Assembly (NCBI RefSeq): GCF_049276915.1
Contig: NZ_JBASXK010000051.1
Coordinates: 1 to 64,000 of the forward strand
Reading direction: 5' to 3'
DNA length: 64,000 nucleotides
From: Aestuariivita sp049276915
GTDB lineage: Bacteria; Pseudomonadota; Alphaproteobacteria; Rhodobacterales; Rhodobacteraceae
Shown: piece after piece, positions 1-8,015 of the stretch
Layout of the letters: the number at the start of each line of letters is the position of its first letter
Position numbering within the stretch: position 1 is the stretch's first letter
Notes under the pieces: model-generated
Told to the model about the DNA's origin: nothing
Database searches by the model: none
The model's input: only the letters and a program-made list of their open reading frames with translations
Program-made: the position numbers and the translations under genes

Positions 1-43
1 GGTACAAAACGTCCATTGCCCCTGTCAAAACAGGTACAAAACG
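1..43. repeat. Direct 11-bp repeats, possible IS end
   Basis: The 11-mer GGTACAAAACG occurs at 1-11 and again at 33-43. Between them lies the short inverted repeat CCTGT-CAAA-ACAGG (21-34). Closely spaced repeats of this kind resemble the multiple terminal repeats at the ends of IS21-family elements. The rest of any such element would lie left of the window, so this is an inference from pattern only. It sits directly against the IS3 OrfA remnant. Confidence 0.3.
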
Positions 44-55
44 CTCAATTTCCCG

Positions 56-154
56 CTATGTGATGGGAAACGCGATATCCGGATCCTCGCCATACTGCGC
101 CTCTGATGCGACCTGCGCCTTGACCTCCGGGTGATGTTGCTTGCGCCTCGACAT
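56..154 (-). pseudogene. IS3-family transposase OrfA, N-terminal remnant
   Basis: A 32-residue minus-strand frame begins MSRRKQHHPEVKAQVA, which matches the N-terminus of IS3-family OrfA proteins (typically M-S-K/R-R-K-Q-H-H-P-x-F-K-A-K/Q-V-A-L-E-A). The similarity fades after about residue 20 and a stop follows at residue 33. OrfA is normally about 90-100 residues with a helix-turn-helix, which is missing here. This is a decayed or truncated fragment, next to the repeats at 1-43. The remnant call is fairly safe; its subgroup is not determined. Confidence 0.55.
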
Positions 155-502
155 CCCCGATCTGTTTCGCGGTGTGGCTCCCATAGCGGCATGTCTGCCT
201 TGCCCAACACCATGCCAGCGGTCTGTCACCTCGCCACCCGCCGACGGCTTCAGAACCCTGTTGGACGGGCCGCAGCCTCAACAGCAGCCCGGACCCAGAG
301 CAGACACCGGATGAACACGTAGTCATGCCTTATTTCCCCACAAATACAGATACTTGCTGGCATGTTTTCTGACATCGACAGGGCGATCCACAACCAAATG
401 CTGAAGATGTTGCGCGGCCAAGGCCCAATCCCCGTCGACTTTCGGCGAAGGTGGTGCGAGCATGAACTCACGTTCGTGCACTGAACGGCAAGGAGAGGTG
501 GA
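155..502. other. Gene-poor left flank with amidase ribosome site
   Basis: No protein I recognise in any frame. The short frames here look like chance openings in GC-rich DNA or further IS debris. The only clear signal is a strong Shine-Dalgarno (AGGAGAGG, about 491-498) just before the amidase start at 503. Confidence 0.4.
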
Positions 503-1903
503 ATGAGTCAGATCTGGCAAATGACAGCGAGCGAAATCGCTTCGGCGGTGCGTCTGAAAAAGCTGTCCGCAACCGAAGTCACCACTGCGCATTTCGAACG
601 CCTCGACGCAGTAAACCCGAAAATCAACGCAGTCGTGCAGGACTGCCGCCAAGACGCCCTGCAGGCCGCCCGACAGGTAGATGAAACGGTTGCCCGCGGC
701 GAAGATCCGGGCGCTTTGTGCGGTGTCCCGGTCACGATCAAGGTCAATGTCGATCAGGAAGGATATGCGACCACGAACGGCCTGCGCCTCCTTGAAAATC
801 AGGTGGCGCAACATGACAGCCCGGTTGTGTCGAACATTCGCAAGGCAGGCGGCGTGATTGTCGGGCGTACGAATACTCCGGCATTCTCCCTGCGATGGTT
901 CACCAAGAACAGCCTGCACGGGCAAACGCTCAATCCACGCAACAAGGGCATAACGCCCGGAGGCTCTTCCGGTGGCGCGGCCGCAGCAGTCGCTTCAGGC
1001 ATCTGCGCCGTGGCCCATGGCACGGATATCGCGGGCTCTATCCGCTTTCCTGCATATGCCTGTGGATTGCATGGGTTGCGGCCGTCTCTTGGTCGGGTTC
1101 CTGCCTATAATGCAAGCGCTGCAGAGCGATATATCGGCGCGCAGCTTATGGCGACATCCGGGCCGATTACGCGCAGCATCTCGGACATCGCCATTTCGCT
1201 GACGGCCATGGCGGCACCTGATCCGCGCGACCCATGGTACATGCCAGCGCCCCTTTCACAGCAGGAGTTCCCCAAACGGGCAGCATTGGTGGTGGCACCG
1301 GATGGCATGCCCGTGGCAGATGACGTTCGCGCGGCCCTGGCCGATGCTGCGGACAAACTCAGAGCAGCGGGTTGGAGCGTCGACGAGATTGACTGTCCGC
1401 CCATGCGGCCCGCCGCAGACATCAATGCATGTCTCTGGATGGCGGAAACACAGTTCGGCGCAAAAGATCTCATCCGGCAAGAGGCCGATCCGGACGCAGT
1501 GTTTGTGTTTGAGCAAATGATGAAAACTGTCGGCGACATCGGACTGGTTGACGTGATGACAGCTCTGCAAGCGCGCGCCGGACTGGTCAGGGAATGGGCA
1601 GTGTTCTTGAAGGACTGCCCGCTTGTCATCTGCCCGGTGTCCGGAGAACTACCCTTCGATCAACAGTTGGATGTGCAGTCAGAGGATGCTTTCGCAAAGG
1701 TGTTCGAAGCACAACTCACACAAAGGGCGCTGCCGGTGATCGGTGTCCCGTCCCTCTCGGTTGCGACGGGTCAAAGCCGGGGCAGGCCGGTCGGTGTGCA
1801 ACTGATTGCGCCAAGCTACCGAGAAGACATTCTTCTGGCCGCGGGCTTCGATCTTGAAGCGGCGGGAGAGCCGATCCAAGTTGCCGAACCGAATTGGGAT
1901 TAG
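503..1903 (+). CDS. Amidase signature family hydrolase
   Basis: A 466-residue member of the amidase signature family (GatA/AtzF/fatty-acid-amide-hydrolase fold), which hydrolyses C-N amide bonds in the cytosol. The Lys-cisSer-Ser triad can be placed: Lys80 in GVPVTIK, Ser155 in the glycine/serine loop GGSSGG, and the nucleophile Ser179 in AGSIR. The spacings of 75 and 24 residues are as expected. The ATG at 503 is chosen because of the good AGGAGAGG Shine-Dalgarno. It stands alone: transferase and hydratase genes follow on the other strand. It is not the GatA of a gatCAB operon, since no gatB or gatC is near, so it is probably a catabolic amidase of unknown substrate. Confidence 0.85.
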   Translation: MSQIWQMTASEIASAVRLKKLSATEVTTAHFERLDAVNPKINAVVQDCRQDALQAARQVDETVARGEDPGALCGVPVTIKVNVDQEGYATTNGLRLLENQVAQHDSPVVSNIRKAGGVIVGRTNTPAFSLRWFTKNSLHGQTLNPRNKGITPGGSSGGAAAAVASGICAVAHGTDIAGSIRFPAYACGLHGLRPSLGRVPAYNASAAERYIGAQLMATSGPITRSISDIAISLTAMAAPDPRDPWYMPAPLSQQEFPKRAALVVAPDGMPVADDVRAALADAADKLRAAGWSVDEIDCPPMRPAADINACLWMAETQFGAKDLIRQEADPDAVFVFEQMMKTVGDIGLVDVMTALQARAGLVREWAVFLKDCPLVICPVSGELPFDQQLDVQSEDAFAKVFEAQLTQRALPVIGVPSLSVATGQSRGRPVGVQLIAPSYREDILLAAGFDLEAAGEPIQVAEPNWD

Positions 1904-2024
1904 ATCGGAATGTTGGCTTCACCACCGGTGTCAGAGATACCTGCCCCGGAACCGCGGTCATCTGTGAAACGGCCCGAGCATCTATCCGAGCGACTGCGCA
2001 GGCACGGACCGGACCGCCACTTTC

Positions 2025-3233
2025 TCAGCGGCCGGAGATGAGAAGCGCGCCCTGACTGATCAAACGCTCGATCTCATCGGCACAATACCCGTTCTCGGCC
2101 AGCACCTCGGCCCCATGCTGACCCAATGTCGGGGCCGGGCGGGCAACACCACCCGGGGTCTCGCTGAACTTGACCGGCAGGCCGATGGCCTTGACCGGGC
2201 CCGCCACCGGGTGATCCGTTTCGACGATCATGTCGCGTGCAACCGCTTGTGGGTCGCGATGCATCTCGCAGATGTTCATCACCGGCCCGGCGGGCAGACC
2301 TGCGGCCTCCATGCGGGCAAGCCAGTCGTCCGTGTCGCGGGTTTGCAGATGGGTTTCCAGAAGCGGCACCAGATCAGACAGATTGGTTATCCGCTCCAGA
2401 TTGGTTGCAAAGCGCGGGTCTTCGCCAAGTTCCGGCGCATCGATCACCTCAAGCAAACGCAGCCAGTTTCGCTGGTTGGCGGCACCTATATTGATCCAGC
2501 CGTCGCTGGTGCGGAAGGATTGATAAGGCGCATTCAGCGGGTGGGCAGAGCCCAGTGCCCCCGGAGCCTGACCCGTGGCAAAGGCGATGGCTGATTGCCA
2601 ATACGTCAGAGAAATCCCTGCCTCGAACAGTGAGGTGTCCACCATCTGGCCCTCTCCGGTGGCCTGCGCACGGGAATAGGCCGCGACACAGCCCATCGTC
2701 GCCAGAAATCCGGCGGTGATATCGGCAATCGGCGCGCCGGGCTTGACGGGCGGGCGGCCCGGCCCTTCGCCGGTAATCGACATCAGGCCGGACATGCCCT
2801 GAGCAATCAGGTCAAAACCGCCGCGTTCTGCATAGGGGCCGGTGCGGCCAAATCCGGAAATCGCACAGTAGACCAGCTTGGGATTGCTCTGACGCAGGCT
2901 TTCATAGCCAAGACCGAGTTTCTCCATCGTGTCGTGGCGATAGTTCTCGATCACGACATCCGCGCTGTCGAGCATTTTGCGCAGCACCGCAATGGCATCC
3001 GGGTCCTTGAGGTTCAGCGCGATGCCCCGCTTGTTCCGGTTCATCATCAAATAGGCCGCGCTTTCGCCCTTGATATCGGGCGGCAAGAACCTTCGCGTGT
3101 CGTCGCCATCGGGCTTTTCCACCTTGATCACATCGGCCCCCATATCGGCCAGCATCATCCCGCAGACGGGACCGGCCATGATATGCGCCAGTTCAATCAC
3201 CTTCATGCCCGCAAGGGGGCCCACGGAGCTCAT
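2025..3233 (-). CDS. CaiB/BaiF family CoA-transferase
   Basis: About 402 residues, a class III CoA-transferase (formyl-CoA/carnitine-CoA transferase type) that moves CoA between carboxylic acids. The N-terminus PLAGMKVIELAHIMAGP and the GADVIKVEKP strand are typical. The GGFDLIAQGMSG and GAPIADITAG segments include the catalytic-Asp region, where the intermediate acyl anhydride forms in this family. The start is placed at the ATG at 3233, which overlaps the stop of the enoyl-CoA hydratase gene (ATGA); an in-frame start 12 bases upstream is less likely. It is the last gene of a GntR-hydratase-transferase operon, suggesting activation of an imported acid to its CoA ester, then hydration or isomerisation. 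Substrate unknown. Confidence 0.88.
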   Translation of the reverse strand: MSSVGPLAGMKVIELAHIMAGPVCGMMLADMGADVIKVEKPDGDDTRRFLPPDIKGESAAYLMMNRNKRGIALNLKDPDAIAVLRKMLDSADVVIENYRHDTMEKLGLGYESLRQSNPKLVYCAISGFGRTGPYAERGGFDLIAQGMSGLMSITGEGPGRPPVKPGAPIADITAGFLATMGCVAAYSRAQATGEGQMVDTSLFEAGISLTYWQSAIAFATGQAPGALGSAHPLNAPYQSFRTSDGWINIGAANQRNWLRLLEVIDAPELGEDPRFATNLERITNLSDLVPLLETHLQTRDTDDWLARMEAAGLPAGPVMNICEMHRDPQAVARDMIVETDHPVAGPVKAIGLPVKFSETPGGVARPAPTLGQHGAEVLAENGYCADEIERLISQGALLISGR

Positions 3234-4006
3234 GAGCCGCTCCATTCCGGTTTGGTCTTGGCGAGGAATGCCTCCAGCCCATGTTTGAAATCATTGCTCA
3301 TATAGCACAGCGTGATCAGGTCGCTGTCCTCGACCGCAAGCGCCGCGCGATTGCGGCGCATCGCTTCCTTGGTGGCGCGCAATGTCAGAGGTGCCATCCC
3401 CGCTAGATGCTGAGCAAGCTCCTCGGCCCGTGCCATCAAGGTGGCTTCATCCGGCAGCACTTCGGAGACAAGGCCTGAGGCCAGCGCCTCTTCTGCGCCC
3501 ATCAAACGCGCGGTGAAGATCATCTCGCGTACGCGGCCCGCCCCAAGCAGTTCACTCAGACGAGCCAGGTTGCCCGCATTCAGGCAGTTGCCCAGCGTGC
3601 GCGCAATGGGAAAGCCGAACTTCAACTGCGCGCTGGTGATCCGGATATCGCACGCCGCCGCGATCGACGCACCACCGCCCGTGCAGGCACCATGCACCGC
3701 AGCCACTGTCGGCACCGGGCATTGATCAACCGCCGAAAGTACCCGTGTGATCTCATCTTCATAGTCAAGGGCATCCTGCGCGGTTTCAAAGGCGCGGAAC
3801 TGCGTCATGTCGGTCCCGGCTGCAAAAGCCTTTCCACCCGCACCGCATATGACCATGGCACGGATGGATCCATCCGTCGGCATGTCCGCGCACAGACGGG
3901 CCAGTTCCTCATACATTGCGAAGGTCAGCGCGTTGCGGGCCTCGGGCCGATTGAACGTGACCCAGAGAGTCGTCCCTTTCTTCAGCGTGGTGATTTCACT
4001 GGTCAT
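3230..4006 (-). CDS. Enoyl-CoA hydratase/isomerase family protein
   Basis: A 258-residue crotonase-fold protein of normal family length. The oxyanion-hole segments are visible: AGGKAFAAGTDMTQF in the first half and AVHGACTGGGASIAAACDIR in the middle. The first commonly holds A-G-G-x-A-F-x-A-G-x-D. It should act on an acyl-CoA thioester in the cytosol. The start overlaps the stop of the upstream GntR gene (ATGA at 4003-4006), and its own stop overlaps the CoA-transferase start, so the three are translationally coupled. The exact reaction (hydratase, isomerase or hydrolase) cannot be told from sequence. Confidence 0.87.
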   Translation of the reverse strand: MTSEITTLKKGTTLWVTFNRPEARNALTFAMYEELARLCADMPTDGSIRAMVICGAGGKAFAAGTDMTQFRAFETAQDALDYEDEITRVLSAVDQCPVPTVAAVHGACTGGGASIAAACDIRITSAQLKFGFPIARTLGNCLNAGNLARLSELLGAGRVREMIFTARLMGAEEALASGLVSEVLPDEATLMARAEELAQHLAGMAPLTLRATKEAMRRNRAALAVEDSDLITLCYMSNDFKHGLEAFLAKTKPEWSGS

Positions 4007-4599
4007 GCCTGATGTCCTCCCTCAGACGCGGGGCCGTTCTCGTCCTCAAGGGCTTTGATATGGGCCAAATGCTTGTTCATCATGTGCAGTTTCATGATCC
4101 GGCCCAGCCCTTCGGCATCGCGCGCGCGCAGGTGTTTCATGATGATCTCATGCTCATCGATCGCCTGCGCCCAGCGCTCGTCAGACAGATTGGCCATGTA
4201 ACGAGCCCGTCGGACGCGTGCGGCCAGAAGCTTGTGGTGACCTTCGAGGATCTCATTGCCCGCGCCGCGTATCAGGGCCTCGTGAATGTCCTGATTGGCC
4301 TGAAAATACGATTTTCGATCCCGCGACGCATAGGCCTTGAGCATTGCCTCATGGCGTTTCTCGATCCACGCGAGTTCCTTTGCGCCCAGATGCTGACATG
4401 CCAGTTCTCCGGCCAATTGTTCAAGCACCGCAATCACGGGGAATGTGTTTTCCAGCTCTTCGCGCGTGACTTGTGCAACCCGTGCGCCGCGATTGGCCTG
4501 CAGTACGACGAACCCTTCAGAGGCCAGCACCTTGAGCGCTTCGCGCAATGGCGTGCGTGAGACACCGAAGCTTTCGCAAAGCTCTTTTCCCTCGTGAAC
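4003..4599 (-). pseudogene. GntR/FCD-family regulator lacking its N-terminus
   Basis: The last ~195 residues are a clear FadR-type GntR regulator: the end of the winged helix-turn-helix (ELCESFGVSRTPLREALKVL, then a wing ending NRGARV) followed by an all-helical FCD ligand domain. Recognisable homology starts abruptly near 4587-4599. The first helix of the DNA-binding domain and any start codon with a ribosome site are missing. The frame stays open for another 1.6 kb, but only because it is antisense to the permease gene, and that stretch is not protein-like. The expected ~25-40 N-terminal residues are gone at the same point where the divergent dctM gene loses its start. Probably non-functional, although the two overlapping downstream genes remain intact. 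Confidence 0.75.
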
Positions 4600-5751
4600 G
4601 TGGCGCTGGACATGTACGGCGGCGCAACCAAGTTTTCGCTGATCGCGATCCCGATGTTCGTGCTTGCCGGTGCGATCATGAACGCCGGAGGGATCACGGA
4701 TCGTCTGATCAACTTCGTCACCGCATTGATTGGTTTCGTTCGGGGCGGATTGGCACATGTGAATATCGGTGTGTCGCTGTTCTTTGCCGAAATCTCCGGG
4801 TCTGCAGTTGCCGACGTTGCCGCCATGGGATCCGTCATGATCCCGCAAATGAAAAAGCGCGGCTATTCCGGTGCCTTTGCCGCGGCGGTCACATCGTCTT
4901 CGGCTTCGCTGGCGATCATCATCCCACCCTCTATCCCCATGATCCTCTATGCAACTTCGGCGAATGTCTCGGTCGAGCAGCTGTTTGTCGCCGGTGTGAT
5001 CCCAGGCCTCATGGGGGCGGCTGGCCTGATGGGCGTGGCCTATTACTTTGCCGTGCGCTATGACCTGCCCCGCGAAGAGCGTTTCTCGGGTCGCCGCCTG
5101 TGGGAAGCATTCATTGATGCGCTGCCCACTTTTGCCCTGCCGGTCATCATTCTTGGCGGCATCTTCGGCGGCTATGTCACCGCAACCGAAGCTGCTGGGC
5201 TTGCCGTGCTGGCCGCGATCTTGATCAGCCTGTGGTACCGTCAAGTCGATCTCAAGCACCTTCAGCGTTCGATGCTGGATGGTGGCATGCAGACAGCGGT
5301 TGTGATGCTGCTGGTTGCGGCCTCGGTGGTCATGGGCGGGTTTCTGACACGCGCGCAATACCCCCAGGAATTGGCCTCGGCCATTCTCAGCCTCACGGAT
5401 AACAAATGGCTTGTGCTGTTGATCCTGAACTTCTTCTTCCTGATCATCGGCTTCTTCCTGCACTCTGCGGCCGCAATCATCCTTGTGGTCCCCATTGTCA
5501 TCCCGCTGATCGAGGCAGTCGACATCAACCCGATCCACTTTGGCCTCGTGGTCACTCTGAACCTGGCGATTGGTCAGCAGACACCGCCAGTCGCCAGTGT
5601 GCTGATCACCGCCTGTGCGGTGGCACGCGCGAATATCTGGGATGTGACCAAGGTGAATATCTACTTCATCGCAGTCCTTCTGACCGTGCTCTTGATGTGC
5701 ACCTACATCCCGGCGATCCCCATGTTCCTGGTGGATTACTTCTATAACTGA
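4594..5751 (+). pseudogene. TRAP transporter large permease (DctM), 5'-truncated
   Basis: The 385-residue frame is a TRAP/DctM membrane subunit from about residue 45-50 of the family onward. IAIPMFVLAGAIMNAGG, FFAEISGSAVADVAAMGS, the IIPPSIPMILYA segment and the C-terminal QQTPPVASVL are all visible. Normal length is about 425-435. The first transmembrane segment is absent. The only possible start is a GTG at 4594 with no Shine-Dalgarno, and the sequence just upstream is the antisense of a GntR gene. No dctP or dctQ gene is found next to it. I read this as the 3' remnant of a dctP-dctQ-dctM operon after a deletion. Confidence 0.78.
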
Positions 5752-5755
5752 TGAT

Positions 5756-5779
5756 CTGGCCACACAGCTGTGTGGCCAG
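5756..5779. repeat. Perfect 24-bp palindrome
   Basis: CTGGCCACACAG followed directly by its exact reverse complement CTGTGTGGCCAG, starting 4 bases after the dctM-remnant stop and ending 23 bases before the next start. As RNA it would fold into a ~10-bp GC-rich hairpin, but no T-run follows, so it is a poor intrinsic terminator. It may be an RNA-stabilising or attenuating hairpin, or a dimeric-regulator operator. Confidence 0.6.
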
Positions 5780-5802
5780 GCCTCGACACTGAAAGATCGA
5801 AG

Positions 5803-6222
5803 ATGGACCTCGAACTGGCCAATTTTCTGATTGCGAACGCGCTCGAGTATCGTCGTCGAAACAACCTCAAGCCGCTGACAATCGCGGTTATTGATGCAGG
5901 CGGACATCTCGTTGCCTTGCAGCGTGAAGACGGGACCAGCAATCTCAGGGCCGAGATCGCGCAGGGCAAAGCCAAAGGCGCTGTGGCGATGGGACTGGGA
6001 TCGCGCGCGCTTTTCAACCGGGCACAGGAACAACCCTATTTCATAAGCGCGATGAACGCGCTGAATGGGGGTAGTCTCGTGCCCGTACCCGGCGGCGTTC
6101 TGATCAAGCGCGATGGCGTATTGATCGGCGCGATCGGTATAACCGGCGACAGTTCGGACAATGACGAAGCCTGCGCCCTGGCCGCCATCGAGAACGCGGG
6201 CCTGAGCGCAGAAGCAGGATAA
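5803..6222 (+). CDS. GlcG/HbpS (DUF336) family protein
   Basis: A 139-residue small protein of the GlcG/HbpS family, related to haem-degrading or cobalamin-adenosyltransferase-like folds. It is a common companion of TRAP transporters and catabolic operons, and its biochemical role is mostly unknown. Family hallmarks are IAVIDAGGHLVALQREDG near the N-terminus, the GSRALFNR segment, the PVPGGVLIKRDG loop and IGITGDSSDNDEACA. The start is the ATG at 5803; an in-frame GTG at 5770 would place the start inside the palindrome. It probably belonged to the operon of the truncated permease just upstream. Confidence 0.85.
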   Translation: MDLELANFLIANALEYRRRNNLKPLTIAVIDAGGHLVALQREDGTSNLRAEIAQGKAKGAVAMGLGSRALFNRAQEQPYFISAMNALNGGSLVPVPGGVLIKRDGVLIGAIGITGDSSDNDEACALAAIENAGLSAEAG

Positions 6223-6462
6223 GCCGAAAAGTTTCTGAGATCGCGGCACCTTCAATCCGGATCGCGGGTGTCTCCGGAACCAAGGTCCAACCTGTTCAGA
6301 TCTTCAGTAAGTCCAACTCCGACATGCAAAAGTCGCGGTGGCCTGGTGGCCGGACGCGATTGCCCTTGCGGGCCGCCGCGCGCTATTCGAAGGTGGCAGG
6401 TGGCCCCGATAGCTGCGCGGGGCCATTTTTGGGACAGGCAGACAGGTGAAGGAGACCGTCAG

Positions 6463-7827
6463 ATGGCAGGTCTGATGACATTCGAAGCGCTGAAATCAGC
6501 GGTGACGGTGGGTGACATAGATACGGTTCTGGTCTGCATCGTGGATATGCAAGGTCGTTTGCAGGGCAAGCGTTTCGTGGCACAGCATTTCGTGGACAGC
6601 GCATGGGAAGAAACCCATTGCTGCAATTACCTGTTGGCGACGGATATCGCGATGGCCACACCTGATGGCTATGCCGCCACAAGCTGGCAGGCCGGCTATG
6701 GCGATTACATGATGAAACCGGATCTCGGGACGATCCGCCCGATGCCCTGGCTGGAAGGGACGGTCATGGTGATGTGCGACGTGATGGATCATCACGGCCA
6801 CCATGAGATTGCCCATTCACCCCGGGCGATGTTGAAGAAACAAATCCGCCGGATCGAGGCCCTTGGCATGACGCCGATCATGGCGACTGAATTGGAGTTT
6901 TTCCTGTTCGCGCGCTCTTTCAGCGAGATTTTCGCCTCGGGCTTCCGCGATCTGCAGCCAATCAGCGACTACAACGAGGATTACAGCATCCTGCAGACCA
7001 CCCGCGAAGAACATGTGATGCGCCCGCTGCGCAATCACCTTTACGCCGCAGGTATCCCGGTCGAAAACTCCAAAGGCGAGGCCGAAGCGGGTCAGGAGGA
7101 GCTCAACATCCGCTACGCGCCAGCGCTGGACACCGCCGACCATCACACCATTGCCAAACATGCCACCAAGGAAATCGCCAATCAGCAGGGCCATGCCGCA
7201 AGCTTCCTGCCCAAATGGCATCACGACCGCGTCGGCAGCTCATCCCATGTGCACCAATCGCTGTGGAAGGGCGGGGAAAACGCCTTTTTCGACCCTGATG
7301 CAGAATTCGGCATGTCCGAACTGATGCGCAGTTACATGGCCGGGTTGATCCATTACGCCCCGGACATGACCGTGTTCATGGCCCCCTATATCAACAGCTA
7401 CAAACGCTTCGCCAAGGCGACCTTCGCGCCAACCAAGACAGTCTGGTCCGTCGACAACCGCACCGCCGGTTTCCGCCTCTGCGGAGAAGGCAGCAAGGCG
7501 ATACGCGTCGAATGCCGGATACCGGGCGCGGACATGAACCCCTATGTGGCGATGGCGGCGATGCTGGCGGCAGGTCTGGCCGGCATCGAGGAAGGGCTCG
7601 AGCTACAGCGCCCCACCACGGGAGACATTTATGAGGCGGCGCAAGGCGGTGAGATCCCCAAGACCCTGCGCGATGCCGTAGACACGCTGCGCCACTCCCG
7701 GATGCTGCGAAAAGCCATGGGCGACGATGTGATCGACCACTACACCCGCGCGGCCTTATGGGAGATCGAGGAATTCGACCGCGTGGTCACCGACTATGAA
7801 ATTGCCCGTGGCTTTGAGCGAGCCTGA
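6463..7827 (+). CDS. Glutamine synthetase family ligase (GlnT/PuuA-like)
   Basis: 454 residues with the glutamine synthetase fold. It lacks the features of assimilatory GlnA and looks like the gamma-glutamyl-amine ligase branch (PuuA, IpuC, GlnT). Family landmarks are ATELEFFLF (Glu ligands of the metal site), KGEAEAGQEELNIRY, the ATP/metal His region SSSHVHQSLW, the KRFAKATFAPTK segment and RVECRIPGADMNPY near the C-terminus. The product would be an ATP-made gamma-glutamyl amide of an amine. The ATG at 6463 is chosen because GAAGGAGA lies about 8 bases upstream and family alignment begins there; the open frame upstream is not protein-like. It lies before an iron alcohol dehydrogenase, suggesting use of an amino-alcohol or amine. 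Confidence 0.85.
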   Translation: MAGLMTFEALKSAVTVGDIDTVLVCIVDMQGRLQGKRFVAQHFVDSAWEETHCCNYLLATDIAMATPDGYAATSWQAGYGDYMMKPDLGTIRPMPWLEGTVMVMCDVMDHHGHHEIAHSPRAMLKKQIRRIEALGMTPIMATELEFFLFARSFSEIFASGFRDLQPISDYNEDYSILQTTREEHVMRPLRNHLYAAGIPVENSKGEAEAGQEELNIRYAPALDTADHHTIAKHATKEIANQQGHAASFLPKWHHDRVGSSSHVHQSLWKGGENAFFDPDAEFGMSELMRSYMAGLIHYAPDMTVFMAPYINSYKRFAKATFAPTKTVWSVDNRTAGFRLCGEGSKAIRVECRIPGADMNPYVAMAAMLAAGLAGIEEGLELQRPTTGDIYEAAQGGEIPKTLRDAVDTLRHSRMLRKAMGDDVIDHYTRAALWEIEEFDRVVTDYEIARGFERA

Positions 7828-8015
7828 CCGAGAATGCCCGGGACCATCACGTGCATCGTGCCTGTATACGTATCGCTGGCAGCTGGACAGGCGACGGTTC
7901 AGGCGTCGGCCATCGCCTTTTCCGGTCTGCACTGGATCGAGCAAGCCAAAGGTCTCTCGGTCCTCGTCCGACACGGTCTGACCCGACCAAAACCTTACCA
8001 TCCGAGGAAACAGCA

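Noticed and set aside
4600..6255. 550-codon extension of the GntR frame
   Set aside because: Antisense to the permease and GlcG genes, low-complexity Asp/His/Arg-rich sequence typical of antisense frames; only the last ~195 codons are protein-like.
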